A stretch of 64,000 bases of DNA. Origin: DT-110 sp030148525 (GTDB lineage: Bacteria; Bacteroidota; Bacteroidia; Chitinophagales; Saprospiraceae). The DNA is taken from NCBI GenBank assembly GCA_965227445.1, contig OZ245751.1, positions 4,030,001-4,094,000 of the forward strand, in the 5' to 3' direction. The notes under the pieces are model-generated. The model was given only the letters and a program-made list of their open reading frames with translations, ran no database searches and was not told the DNA's origin. This document shows positions 35,412 through 43,823 of this stretch, piece after piece (position 1 is the first letter of the stretch; every line of letters begins with the position of its first letter). A program made the position numbers and the translations under genes.

Positions 35412-38400
35412 ATGGACCTGTCCCATCTGCGTATTATTTCGGCCGGCGCCGGATCCGGTAAAACATTCCGCCTGACCAAAGAACTCTCCGGTCTGCTGAT
35501 CAAAGGGCACGTTCGTCCGCACGGCATTATTGCCACCACCTTTACCCGCAAGGCCGCCGCCGAGCTCCAGGAACGCGTGCGGATCAAATTGCTTACCGAG
35601 GGACGCTCCGCAGAGGCCGAGGCCCTCAACAATGCGCTCATCGGTACCGTGCATGGCCTGGGCGTTAAACTCCTGCAGCGGTTTGCCTACGAAGCCGGGG
35701 TCTCACCCGATGTGTCCATCATTGCCGATGAAGACCAGCAACTCCTTTTCAATCAATCACTATCGACCATTCTCACTGAGGAACGGGTGGAGCGTATGGA
35801 TACCCTCTGCTACCGCCTGGGCCTCGACACCAATGATTATTTCGACTGGCGCAGCGAACTACGCAAACTCACCGAGGTGGCCCGTGCCAACGACTTCGGA
35901 GAAGAAGCACTGACCGACAGTGCCCAACGGTCCATCGATCAGTTCCGGGAATTCCTTTCCCCTCCCTCTGACCGGTCTGCCGATGCCTGGAACCAACAAT
36001 TACTGGGTGAATTAGACAGGGCGATAGCCGCTATCCAAAACGGGGAGGACAGTACCAAAGCTACGCAGGGAGTACTGAGTCAGCTCCGGCGACTCCACCG
36101 GGAATTAAGCGTTCGCGGTGAATTGGTATGGCCCGATTGGGCCCGATTGAGCAAATTGAAGCCCGGTGCCAAGAGCCGGGATGCCGTGGAAGCACTCGTG
36201 GAGTACGCCACCGGACACGATGCCCATCCGCGCTTGCACGAAGACGTTGCCGACTTTATCCATACTCTCTTTGGCCTGGCCATCGCCGCCATGGACGAGT
36301 ACGAAGCCTACAAAAAACGGCGGGGACTGATCGACTACACCGATATGGAAGTCCTGGTCAATAACATCCTCGACAATGCCGTAGTACGGGAGGTTCTGTG
36401 TGAGGAGTTAGACCTGCTGATGGTCGATGAGTTTCAGGACACCAGTCCCATTCAGCTGGCCATTTTTCTCAAGCTGGCCCGACTGGCCAAACAAAGTATC
36501 TGGGTGGGTGACCCCAAGCAATCCATTTATGGGTTCCGCGGTGCCGATCCCTCGCTCATGCAAGCTATCATCAAGGCCAGTGGCGGGGTAGCCCCCGACG
36601 ATATTCAGGATACCTCCTGGCGCTCCCGCGAAGACATTGTCTATGCCTGCAATGCCCTGTTCACCAAAGCCTTTCCCGACATGGAGGTCGACCACGTCGC
36701 CCTGAAACCAAATCGCCGGAAAAAGGCTGCCACCGATACCCAGAATAAGAAAGATGAACCCGCCGATATCCCCCTGGCCCTCCACCACTGGCACTTCGAG
36801 TACGAACCTGAAGAGGGACAATCAAAGCGGCAACCCGGAAAACCCTGGCTGGAAAACGCCATTGCGCAGCAAATTCGGGAAACTCTGGAATCCCCGCCCC
36901 GCTTTTTGCCGAAAGGCGAAACCAATTACCGCGCCCTGCGCCCCGGAGACATAGCCGTACTATGCCGATCCAATAAAGATTGCCAGGCCGTGGCGGAAGC
37001 CCTGCACCAGGCGGGACTGGAAGTGGCTATTTCCCGCAGTGGTTTGCTTCAGACTGCCGAAGCCAAGCTGGTCCTCGCTGCCCTGAAGTACCTGCTCAAC
37101 CCCTACGACACCCTCGCCATTGCCGAGTTGCTCGTTTTGGGCGAGGGGCTACCCGTGGCCGAAGTCCTGGATGATCGCCTGGATTACCTGGATCAACGCG
37201 AAGCGGGTACCGCCAAGCATAAATGGGCCCGTGACCAGGCATTGATCGAACGCATTGAGCAACTGCGCGGGAAAACCCCCGACGTGGCCAGCACCGAAAT
37301 GCTCGAGATCGTACTGGATAAACTGGATCTGCGGCGGATCGTAGTATCCTGGGGACAAAGTGATCAGCGCCTCGACAATATCGACCGGCTACGCAGCATG
37401 GCCCGTCAATACGAGGATGCCTGCATCCGTCTGCATACGGCCGCTTCCCTGGGTGGTTTTCTGCTCTGGCTAAACGACCAGGAGCGAAATGAAACTGATA
37501 TGCAGGGGGCCGGAGAACGTCCCCAGGCAGTCAATGTACTGACCTACCACCGCAGTAAGGGTTTGGAATGGCCAATGGTGATATGCCATAGTCTGGAAAA
37601 ATCCCTGCGTGCCGATGTGTGGGGGATGGACCTCATCCAGCGATCCGACGACCTGGACCTGAATGATGTTTTGGGTAACCGCTGGTTGCGGTACTGGGTA
37701 AATCCCTACGACCGGCAGTTTCGCAAGACCAATCTCGAGGAGCGTTTGCAGGCCTCCGATGCCATGCAGGACAAGGTACGTCAGGCGCGCATGGAGGATG
37801 CCCGCCTGCTGTACGTAGGCGTGACCCGTGCCCGGGACTTCCTGATATTTCCCACCACGGGGAATCCCAGCAAGTGGTTAAATCGCACCTGGAACGAAGG
37901 AGACGAATCCATACCCACGCTCGACCCCGACAGTAGCGACAGCCCATGGTACTGGAACGAAGAGAACATTGGCATTGATACCAGGTTTGTTCGCCTGGGG
38001 CGTGACTTTGCCAGCCGGGAAGTCATTCCGGCTGATATCCGGTATTTGGAGCCACCTGCCGGACCTTTCATCCGGCCACTCCTCCCCTTTTATATCGACG
38101 AGCGTCAATACCAGGAGGAAGCGCTCAACCAGGAATTCGTGCTGCAAACGGGAGCGATCACCAAGTACGGTTCGCCCCTATCCTGGGAGGACGAAGCCGA
38201 CGCCCGGGCATTGGGCCAGATTATCAAGAATTTGCTTACCGCCTGGAGGGATACTTATTCCGACAGTGATTTCCTATCGCTTACACAAACCATGCTTGAT
38301 CGCTTCGAATTACCGCCTTCCATTTCCGCCAAAGAGGTTATTCGCCAGGTCAAAGGGTGGTATCACTTTCAGAACACCCAATTCCAGCCCACATTGGCCC

Positions 38401-38666
38401 ACCGGAAATACGCCCTCCACCTTCCGGTAAAAGACCGTCACTTCCGTACTGTTCTGGACGGGTTGCTGGAAACGACGGACGGCCTGGTCCTGATCCAGCA
38501 TTCCGGATTTAGCGGACCGGAGAAGAAGTGGCGAAATCACGCGGCGAGTTTAGGTGTCTTTTTTTACCTGAGTCGCCAGGCTCTCGGACAGCTTTTTCCC
38601 GATCAATCGGTTCGCATGTTTTTACACCTTCCACTATCTGGTGCCACCATGGAGGTATTGGTCTGA
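35412..38666 (+). CDS. UvrD/RecB-type helicase, AddA-like, with degenerate nuclease region
   Basis: A 1084-residue superfamily 1 helicase resembling AddA/RecB. Motif I is AGAGSGKT (residues 11-18), motif Ia TTFTRKAAAEL, motif II LLMVDEFQDTS (near 340), motif III WVGDPKQSIYGFRGAD, motif V LTYHRSKGLEW and motif VI LLYVGVTRARDFL (near 800). AddA/RecB proteins end in a PD-(D/E)xK nuclease with D-G-x-x-D ... DYKT. Here the corresponding region near residue 1015 reads VLDGLLETTDGLVLIQHSGF, so the catalytic D-x-K is missing and the protein is probably nuclease-dead. It should act in double-strand break end processing, with nuclease activity from a partner. No AddB-like gene is adjacent in this window. 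Confidence 0.93.
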   Translation: MDLSHLRIISAGAGSGKTFRLTKELSGLLIKGHVRPHGIIATTFTRKAAAELQERVRIKLLTEGRSAEAEALNNALIGTVHGLGVKLLQRFAYEAGVSPDVSIIADEDQQLLFNQSLSTILTEERVERMDTLCYRLGLDTNDYFDWRSELRKLTEVARANDFGEEALTDSAQRSIDQFREFLSPPSDRSADAWNQQLLGELDRAIAAIQNGEDSTKATQGVLSQLRRLHRELSVRGELVWPDWARLSKLKPGAKSRDAVEALVEYATGHDAHPRLHEDVADFIHTLFGLAIAAMDEYEAYKKRRGLIDYTDMEVLVNNILDNAVVREVLCEELDLLMVDEFQDTSPIQLAIFLKLARLAKQSIWVGDPKQSIYGFRGADPSLMQAIIKASGGVAPDDIQDTSWRSREDIVYACNALFTKAFPDMEVDHVALKPNRRKKAATDTQNKKDEPADIPLALHHWHFEYEPEEGQSKRQPGKPWLENAIAQQIRETLESPPRFLPKGETNYRALRPGDIAVLCRSNKDCQAVAEALHQAGLEVAISRSGLLQTAEAKLVLAALKYLLNPYDTLAIAELLVLGEGLPVAEVLDDRLDYLDQREAGTAKHKWARDQALIERIEQLRGKTPDVASTEMLEIVLDKLDLRRIVVSWGQSDQRLDNIDRLRSMARQYEDACIRLHTAASLGGFLLWLNDQERNETDMQGAGERPQAVNVLTYHRSKGLEWPMVICHSLEKSLRADVWGMDLIQRSDDLDLNDVLGNRWLRYWVNPYDRQFRKTNLEERLQASDAMQDKVRQARMEDARLLYVGVTRARDFLIFPTTGNPSKWLNRTWNEGDESIPTLDPDSSDSPWYWNEENIGIDTRFVRLGRDFASREVIPADIRYLEPPAGPFIRPLLPFYIDERQYQEEALNQEFVLQTGAITKYGSPLSWEDEADARALGQIIKNLLTAWRDTYSDSDFLSLTQTMLDRFELPPSISAKEVIRQVKGWYHFQNTQFQPTLAHRKYALHLPVKDRHFRTVLDGLLETTDGLVLIQHSGFSGPEKKWRNHAASLGVFFYLSRQALGQLFPDQSVRMFLHLPLSGATMEVLV

Positions 38667-38685
38667 GTCATTTTTTTTACTTTCG
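38658..38685 (+). promoter_or_regulatory. Predicted Bacteroidota-type promoter for the S10 peptidase gene
   Basis: A TTGG element (38658-38661) and TACTTTCG (38678-38685, one mismatch to TAnnTTTG) are spaced about 17 bp apart. The -7 box ends 18 bp before the ATG, giving a very short leader. Confidence 0.45.
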
Positions 38686-38703
38686 TAAAAAACAAAACGC
38701 AAT

Positions 38704-40179
38704 ATGAAACAAACGATCCTGACCCTGACCCTATCCCTGCTGGCGATAGGAGTCTTCGCACAAATGCGCATGCTACCGGCTGATTCGGTAGTTGTTACCA
38801 ATCACGAAGTTACGATCAAGGGACAGCAGGTTCCTTTTCGGGCTACCACCGGCACGCAACCCGTTTGGGGAGATGATGGCAAGCCCGATGCGGCTTTATT
38901 CTACACCTATTACGAACGCACCGACGTGGATGACCGCAGTCGCAGACCCCTGGTCATCTCCTTCAATGGAGGTCCTGGTTCTGCTTCCGTATGGATGCAC
39001 CTGGCCTATACTGGTCCCCGCATCCTGAATATCGACGATGAAGGGTATCCCATTCAGCCCTACGGAGTACGGGACAACCCCTACTCTATTCTGGATGTAG
39101 CAGACATTGTATTCGTCAACCCCGTAAATACCGGCTATTCCCGGGTTATCGATGACGAAGTAGATCCCTCTACCTTTTTTGGAGTGAACCAGGATGTAGA
39201 ATACCTCGCCGCCTGGATCGAGAATTTCGTCACCCGCAAGAACCGCTGGGCTTCGCCCAAGTACCTGATCGGTGAAAGCTACGGAACTACCCGTGTCTCC
39301 GGTCTGGCTCTGGAATTACAAAATAACCAATGGATGTACCTGAACGGTGTCATACTAGTGTCCCCCACCGGTCTGGGGATTGATCGCGATGGCCCCGTAG
39401 CTGCAGCTAACCGCCTGCCCTATTTCGCAGCTACCGCCTGGTACCACGAAATGCTTCCGGGCGAACTACAATCCAAAGACCTGCCCGAAGTACTGGCCGA
39501 GGCCGAGGACTTTACCATCAATGAATTGCTTCCGGCGATGGCCAAAGGTGGTTTCCTCGACGAGGACACCCGCGATGAGATGGCCGAAAAAATGGCCTAC
39601 TATTCCGGCATCGATAAAAAGACCATCCTCCAACACAACCTGGATGTGGGGTATGGTTTTTTCTGGAAAGATCTGCTGCGTGAGAAAGGCTACACCGTTG
39701 GCCGGTTGGATTCCCGCTACAAGGGTATCGACCGGTCTGAAGGCGGTGAACGCCCTGATTACAACTCGGAAATCACCTCCTGGTTGCACTCTTTCACTCC
39801 GGCCATCAATATCTACTTTAAAAACTACCTGAACTGGGATACCGACATCAAGTACAATATGTTCGGGCCCGTTCGTCCCTGGGACCGCTCCGGCGATCAA
39901 ACGGGTGAGAACCTGCGCCAGGCCATGGCCCAAAACCCCTATCTGAACGTGATGGTCCAATCAGGGTACTACGATGGTGCCACAACGTATTTCAATGCCA
40001 AATACACCATGTGGCATCTCGACCCCAGTGGAAAGCTGCAGGATCGCCTGCGCTTTGAGGGCTACCGCAGCGGGCACATGATGTACCTGCGCCGCGATGA
40101 CCTGGAAACCGCTAACGAGGATATCCGGGAATTCATCGAAAACTCTCTGCCTCCGGCCGGAACGCCGGCTAAGTATTAA
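38704..40179 (+). CDS. Secreted S10-family serine carboxypeptidase
   Basis: A 491-residue exported protein with signal peptide MKQTILTLTLSLLAIGVFAQ. The S10 motifs are all present: ISFNGGPGSASVWMHL (oxyanion region), nucleophile Ser in LIGESYGTTR, the Asp in MVQSGYYDGATTY and the catalytic His in YRSGHMMYLR. It should release C-terminal amino acids from peptides in the periplasm or outside the cell. The gene appears monocistronic, with its own promoter candidate and a strong terminator. Confidence 0.95.
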   Translation: MKQTILTLTLSLLAIGVFAQMRMLPADSVVVTNHEVTIKGQQVPFRATTGTQPVWGDDGKPDAALFYTYYERTDVDDRSRRPLVISFNGGPGSASVWMHLAYTGPRILNIDDEGYPIQPYGVRDNPYSILDVADIVFVNPVNTGYSRVIDDEVDPSTFFGVNQDVEYLAAWIENFVTRKNRWASPKYLIGESYGTTRVSGLALELQNNQWMYLNGVILVSPTGLGIDRDGPVAAANRLPYFAATAWYHEMLPGELQSKDLPEVLAEAEDFTINELLPAMAKGGFLDEDTRDEMAEKMAYYSGIDKKTILQHNLDVGYGFFWKDLLREKGYTVGRLDSRYKGIDRSEGGERPDYNSEITSWLHSFTPAINIYFKNYLNWDTDIKYNMFGPVRPWDRSGDQTGENLRQAMAQNPYLNVMVQSGYYDGATTYFNAKYTMWHLDPSGKLQDRLRFEGYRSGHMMYLRRDDLETANEDIREFIENSLPPAGTPAKY

Positions 40180-40184
40180 AATCA

Positions 40185-40225
40185 GCACAAAAGCCCCTGA
40201 AACTGCGTTTCAGGGGCTTTTGTGC
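40185..40225. terminator. Strong bidirectional terminator hairpin
   Basis: An 18-bp perfect stem, GCACAAAAGCCCCTGAAA (40185-40202), with loop CTGCG and the complementary arm 40208-40225. A/T tracts flank the GC core, so it can stop the S10 gene and the convergent WD40 gene whose stop lies at 40226. Confidence 0.93.
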
Positions 40226-41167
40226 TCACCCATTCTCCCGTTCCCCCTCTCTCCCATTCTCCTTATCCTGCCAGAGGATGATACTGCGATCATCACTGGC
40301 CGATATCAACTGGTTTCCGTAGGGTGACCAAAACAGGTGATTCACTGAATTCAGGTGACAGCCATCGCGGCTGGTCTCCAGTACTTGTTTCAGCTCGAAG
40401 GTCTGGGCATCCCACACTTTTATGGTTTTATCGCGACTACCGGTCGCAAACCAGCGACCCTCCGGATGAAAAGCGATGCTGTTGATGGTAAAGTAATGAG
40501 CTGGTAGTGCTTTGACCGGATCCAATCCTTTCTCAGTCAGTGACCAGATGCGCAGGTGAGCATCCCGTCCTCCGCTTACCAAATGCCGGCCATCGGGGTG
40601 GTATTGTACACTGAATACGGAATTGTCGTGCGCCTGCTCCTGCCGGTGGCGAATGGTCATCGTTTCGGCATCGATGAGGTAAATACTATTATCCGATGCC
40701 CCGACCGCCAACTCCTTGCGTGCGGGACTATAAGCGACACCGCGCAGGGAAGCGTGGGTCAATTGGATACTTTCCAGTGAGCGAACCTGAGGAATGCTCC
40801 AGCGCGTAAGCATACCCTGCCCGCCAAGGGTATAGATGTGCTCCCCGATGCGACAGATACCAAAGGTTCCTTTTTTGTGATGGGCGATATGGCGTGAGTT
40901 GTCCGGCTGATCCAGATCAACCCAATGCACGCCCCCGTTCATATCCCCGGCTACCACCCAGTGTTTGTCGGGCAGGTAGAGCAGGGAGAAAACCTGGGTA
41001 TCAACGCGGGCAATGAGTTTGCCTGTCTCCGGATCGTCCAGATCCCAGCGAACGATCCAGCCGTCTCCGCCGACTGATAAAAACGTAGAATGTTCCCGAT
41101 CGGGCCCCACGGCAAAGATGGAGGCCCGGTGTCCGGTTAGCTGAATTCGTTTGGAGAGTCGGATCAT
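40226..41167 (-). CDS. WD40-repeat protein
   Basis: A 313-residue cytoplasmic beta-propeller with seven WD40-like blades. The clearest are HDNSVFSVQYHPDGRHLVSG-GRDAHLRIW, HYFTINSIAFHPEGRWFATG-SRDKTIKVW and HLNSVNHLFWSPYGNQLISA-SDDRSIILW. It has no signal peptide. Such single-domain propellers act as protein-interaction platforms, and the partner here is unknown. Its stop touches the shared terminator. Confidence 0.92.
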   Translation of the reverse strand: MIRLSKRIQLTGHRASIFAVGPDREHSTFLSVGGDGWIVRWDLDDPETGKLIARVDTQVFSLLYLPDKHWVVAGDMNGGVHWVDLDQPDNSRHIAHHKKGTFGICRIGEHIYTLGGQGMLTRWSIPQVRSLESIQLTHASLRGVAYSPARKELAVGASDNSIYLIDAETMTIRHRQEQAHDNSVFSVQYHPDGRHLVSGGRDAHLRIWSLTEKGLDPVKALPAHYFTINSIAFHPEGRWFATGSRDKTIKVWDAQTFELKQVLETSRDGCHLNSVNHLFWSPYGNQLISASDDRSIILWQDKENGREGERENG

Positions 41168-41281
41168 GGTTGGTTTTTGTACGGTGCTTCTTGTTCGGAG
41201 AACGCATGACCATCCCTTTGGTTTTTGCCGAAAGGCACCTCCTGCAACAAATCGGTATCTTGTGCGCTTCTATACCGAGAA

Positions 41282-41332
41282 CGAAGTGGTTTGGTGTCCC
41301 AGCACGAAGCACTGCGGAGCAAAACCACTTCG
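41282..41332. repeat. Palindromic repeat, family B copy 2
   Basis: CGAAGTGGTTT (41282-41292) pairs perfectly with AAACCACTTCG (41322-41332). The interior cccagcacgaagcactgcgg matches the interior of the copy at 35294. Both copies lie upstream of plus-strand genes. Confidence 0.82.
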
Positions 41333-41353
41333 AGTCGAGTACATACTCGCGTG

Positions 41354-41381
41354 AAAAGGTTTGGGCTTTGCCAAACCTTTT
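41354..41381. repeat. Hairpin repeat, family C copy 1, upstream of the PPTase gene
   Basis: AAAAGGTTTGG, loop GCTTTG, CCAAACCTTTT: an 11-bp perfect stem 33 bp upstream of the phosphopantetheinyl transferase start. It shares the pattern AAAAGGTT-YGGGCTTYGCCR-AACCTTTT with 42898-42936. Confidence 0.75.
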
Positions 41382-41413
41382 CGGAAGCGATATAGCATCA
41401 CAATATATTGCGA

Positions 41414-42061
41414 ATGCCACTGCACTATCATCAGCATCTGGAGCCAAGCGGCGAAATTGGCCTTTGGCGAATTACCGAGACGGAAACCGAGCTTTACGCC
41501 ACACTCAACCTGAGTGCGGAGGAAGAACGGCAATTAGCCCGACTAAAGGGACACCGAAGAGTAGAATGGCTGGCAGCCCGCCACCTGGTCCATCAGATGT
41601 CAGGCCGGCTGAGTCGTGCCCATTTTACTAAGGATGAGTTTGGGAAACCCCATTTGCAAGATTCGGACTGGCAGATTTCCATCAGTCATTCCCGGACGGT
41701 ATGTGCCGCCATTGCGGGCCCGGTTGCCGTGGGTATCGATATACAGCGGTTTGTACCCAAGATCGAGCGAATTGCTCATAAATTTATGCGTGAACCTGAG
41801 CTAGAAAGCCTTGAGGCATCCACCCGACTCCAACACCTGCACGTATATTGGTGTGCAAAGGAGGCTCTGTACAAGGCCTACGGACGTCGACAACTCGACT
41901 TTTGCCAACACATCCACGTCCGCCCCTTCGTCTACCATAAGGAGGGTGGACAAATACGGGGCTCTATCCGGAAAGGAATTATCCGGGAAGAATATATGCT
42001 GCGGTATTTCATCTGGGAGGGCAGTATGGTGGCCTACGCCCTGCTCTTACCACTGGGCTAG
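41414..42061 (+). CDS. 4'-phosphopantetheinyl transferase (Sfp/EntD-like)
   Basis: A 215-residue enzyme that attaches the phosphopantetheine arm of CoA to carrier proteins. The Mg-binding motif VGIDIQRF and the second motif WCAKEALYKAYGRR are intact, as is ISISHSRTVCAAI before them. The start is ATG 41414; a TTG two codons upstream is less likely. No polyketide or peptide synthetase is near, so it may be the general acyl-carrier-protein holo-synthase-type enzyme. It overlaps the convergent membrane gene by 4 bp at the 3' end. Confidence 0.93.
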   Translation: MPLHYHQHLEPSGEIGLWRITETETELYATLNLSAEEERQLARLKGHRRVEWLAARHLVHQMSGRLSRAHFTKDEFGKPHLQDSDWQISISHSRTVCAAIAGPVAVGIDIQRFVPKIERIAHKFMREPELESLEASTRLQHLHVYWCAKEALYKAYGRRQLDFCQHIHVRPFVYHKEGGQIRGSIRKGIIREEYMLRYFIWEGSMVAYALLLPLG

Positions 42062-42873
42062 ACTAATTCACTTTCCACAACTGGTGCAGGCACGGGCGGA
42101 ATATGGTGAAAATCGGTGATTTCGTACAATACAATGGTCACTGCCACCGCTGCCAAAACAGGTGCTACCAGGGTACCGAGAACCGGAATCAGAAAGAGCA
42201 ACTGTAAGGTCAGGCCAGCAGCCAGAGTAACGCCCAGGAATTGCCTCGACTGGGCCGTGCTTTCCTTTATGGTCAAACCAAACTGCTCGTAGTAGTTATC
42301 GATCACCGTGAAGCCTACAAAATAGGCCTGAACCAAAATGACTGCGATAAAAGCCATGGGCTCCAAAAAGCCAAAAATCCCGGTTGAGGTATTGATGATA
42401 GCGACAATGACCGTCTCTAAAATGTAACAGCGGAGCGCCACCTTCAACATTCGGATCTGCGCTCTTATGAAGGCTTTCAGAGAAGAATCAGAATTCTTAC
42501 CCGACAGTATTTGGAAGGTACGCCGACACATATGGAAAATCACGATCTCCAGTAAGATCAACATGATATACTTCATACCTCCGGAGAGGAGGAATTCAAA
42601 TTCCTCAGCAGCTACATCGGTGAAAAAGCTTCCCAAAGAGGATGCCATCACCAGGGGATCAGAGGTATCAACCTGCTGGAACCAATTGAAGATCAGAGAC
42701 AGGAATTTCAGTCCGGCAACTACCGCCAGAACAACTAATAAACGCGATACCCATCCGTACCGCCAAAAGCCTTCCCATAGCTTATTCGTATGGGTAAAAC
42801 GAACGGCTTTCGGATAGGAACTCAGGGTGTATAAAAATTGAGCGTGGTATTCCCGTACCGATTTCCATTCCAT
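42058..42873 (-). CDS. EI24/CysZ-like membrane protein
   Basis: A 271-residue protein with four or five membrane helices. The C-terminal segment LQLLFLIPVLGTLVAPVLAAVAVTIVL matches the conserved I-P-x-L-x-x-x-x-A-P motif of the EI24/CysZ family (CysZ is a sulfate channel). The N-terminal soluble 45 residues are extra. The substrate is unknown. The gene converges with the PPTase gene, with overlapping stops. Confidence 0.75.
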   Translation of the reverse strand: MEWKSVREYHAQFLYTLSSYPKAVRFTHTNKLWEGFWRYGWVSRLLVVLAVVAGLKFLSLIFNWFQQVDTSDPLVMASSLGSFFTDVAAEEFEFLLSGGMKYIMLILLEIVIFHMCRRTFQILSGKNSDSSLKAFIRAQIRMLKVALRCYILETVIVAIINTSTGIFGFLEPMAFIAVILVQAYFVGFTVIDNYYEQFGLTIKESTAQSRQFLGVTLAAGLTLQLLFLIPVLGTLVAPVLAAVAVTIVLYEITDFHHIPPVPAPVVESELV

Positions 42874-42897
42874 AAATCCCGTTTTTTAGTTTAACTC

Positions 42898-42936
42898 GTT
42901 CAAAAAGGTTCGGGCTTCGCCGGAACCTTTTTGAAC
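42898..42936. repeat. Hairpin repeat, family C copy 2, upstream of the EI24-like gene
   Basis: GTTCAAAAAGGTTC (42898-42911), an 11-nt loop with GGGCTTCGCC, and GAACCTTTTTGAAC (42923-42936): a 14-bp perfect stem. It lies 24 bp upstream of the minus-strand start at 42873, mirroring the position of the related hairpin before the PPTase gene. Confidence 0.78.
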
Positions 42937-43078
42937 CGTTGACTGTGCAAAAGTATAGATGCCCGGAAGTATATGCCATATTCCTTCGATCAATTCCCTG
43001 CATTCATGGATATACTACTTGTCACCCCAGGTCGCATTAGTGATATATACCCATAGGACGTAAAGCCGAGGTATTTGG

Positions 43079-43702
43079 TTACTGATTATCGACGCGGGTA
43101 ATGATCTTTATTTCCCGGTATTCTTTGGTGCCGGGGTGGTAGACCTTACTCGCCTTATACGTAACCGTCATCATTTGTCCGTTAAGAGAATTACCCCCCT
43201 GAAGGAACATTTCGGAGCCAGGGAAATACTCCATCCAGGTAAATGAAGACTCGGCACTTCCTTCACCCCGCAAGACGATTTTGGCAAAAGCTCCGGATTC
43301 CTCCATCCGCACAAATGTTCCGCGGTATCGGGCCAGTTGTTGTACCTGATCGGGCGAGACCTCCCGGTCATCGCTGTAAAGTTCCATCATCTTTTGGAAT
43401 AAGGTCGGGCAATTCAAGGCAATGTTCCGCCCTACTTTTTCACCCAGTGCACTGACGGAGTTTTGATCATTGATATCAAAATCCATGGCCTCCTTTAATT
43501 CGGCCGTGTATTTTGAGGCAACGTTTATGAGACAGGTCCCGATCTCCTGTTCAAAGCTCTCCTTAGTAATATTGTCCAGGTTATTATCCTCCATACAGGA
43601 GCAGGTCTCTTTGGCAACCTTATCAATTATGCTCGACTCCTGGGCGTAAACAGTGGGCCACAGACCTATAATCAGAATGCATATCAAAGCTGTTTTTTGC
43701 AT
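43079..43702 (-). CDS. Secreted Cys-containing protein of unknown function
   Basis: The start at 43702 gives signal peptide MQKTALICILIIGLWPTVYAQ and a 207-residue protein. The mature N-terminal half is helical with conserved Cys residues (ETCSCMEDNN, GTCLINVASKY, LNCPTLFQKM), a pattern I have seen in Bacteroidota periplasmic proteins of unknown role. The C-terminal half is beta-rich (TFVRMEESGAFAKIVLRG ... MMTVTYKASKVYHP). It has no T9SS sorting tail. Function unknown. Confidence 0.72.
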   Translation of the reverse strand: MQKTALICILIIGLWPTVYAQESSIIDKVAKETCSCMEDNNLDNITKESFEQEIGTCLINVASKYTAELKEAMDFDINDQNSVSALGEKVGRNIALNCPTLFQKMMELYSDDREVSPDQVQQLARYRGTFVRMEESGAFAKIVLRGEGSAESSFTWMEYFPGSEMFLQGGNSLNGQMMTVTYKASKVYHPGTKEYREIKIITRVDNQ

Positions 43703-43823
43703 GTTCGTTATTGTTGTACAGAAGCTGTTTGAATTTGATTTGAAGATACCAATTATTTGAATGCCCTCTTTGATCTCGATGATAGGTGCAACTATTTTCC
43801 GGACACGCCCTCCTTTCAGGTAA

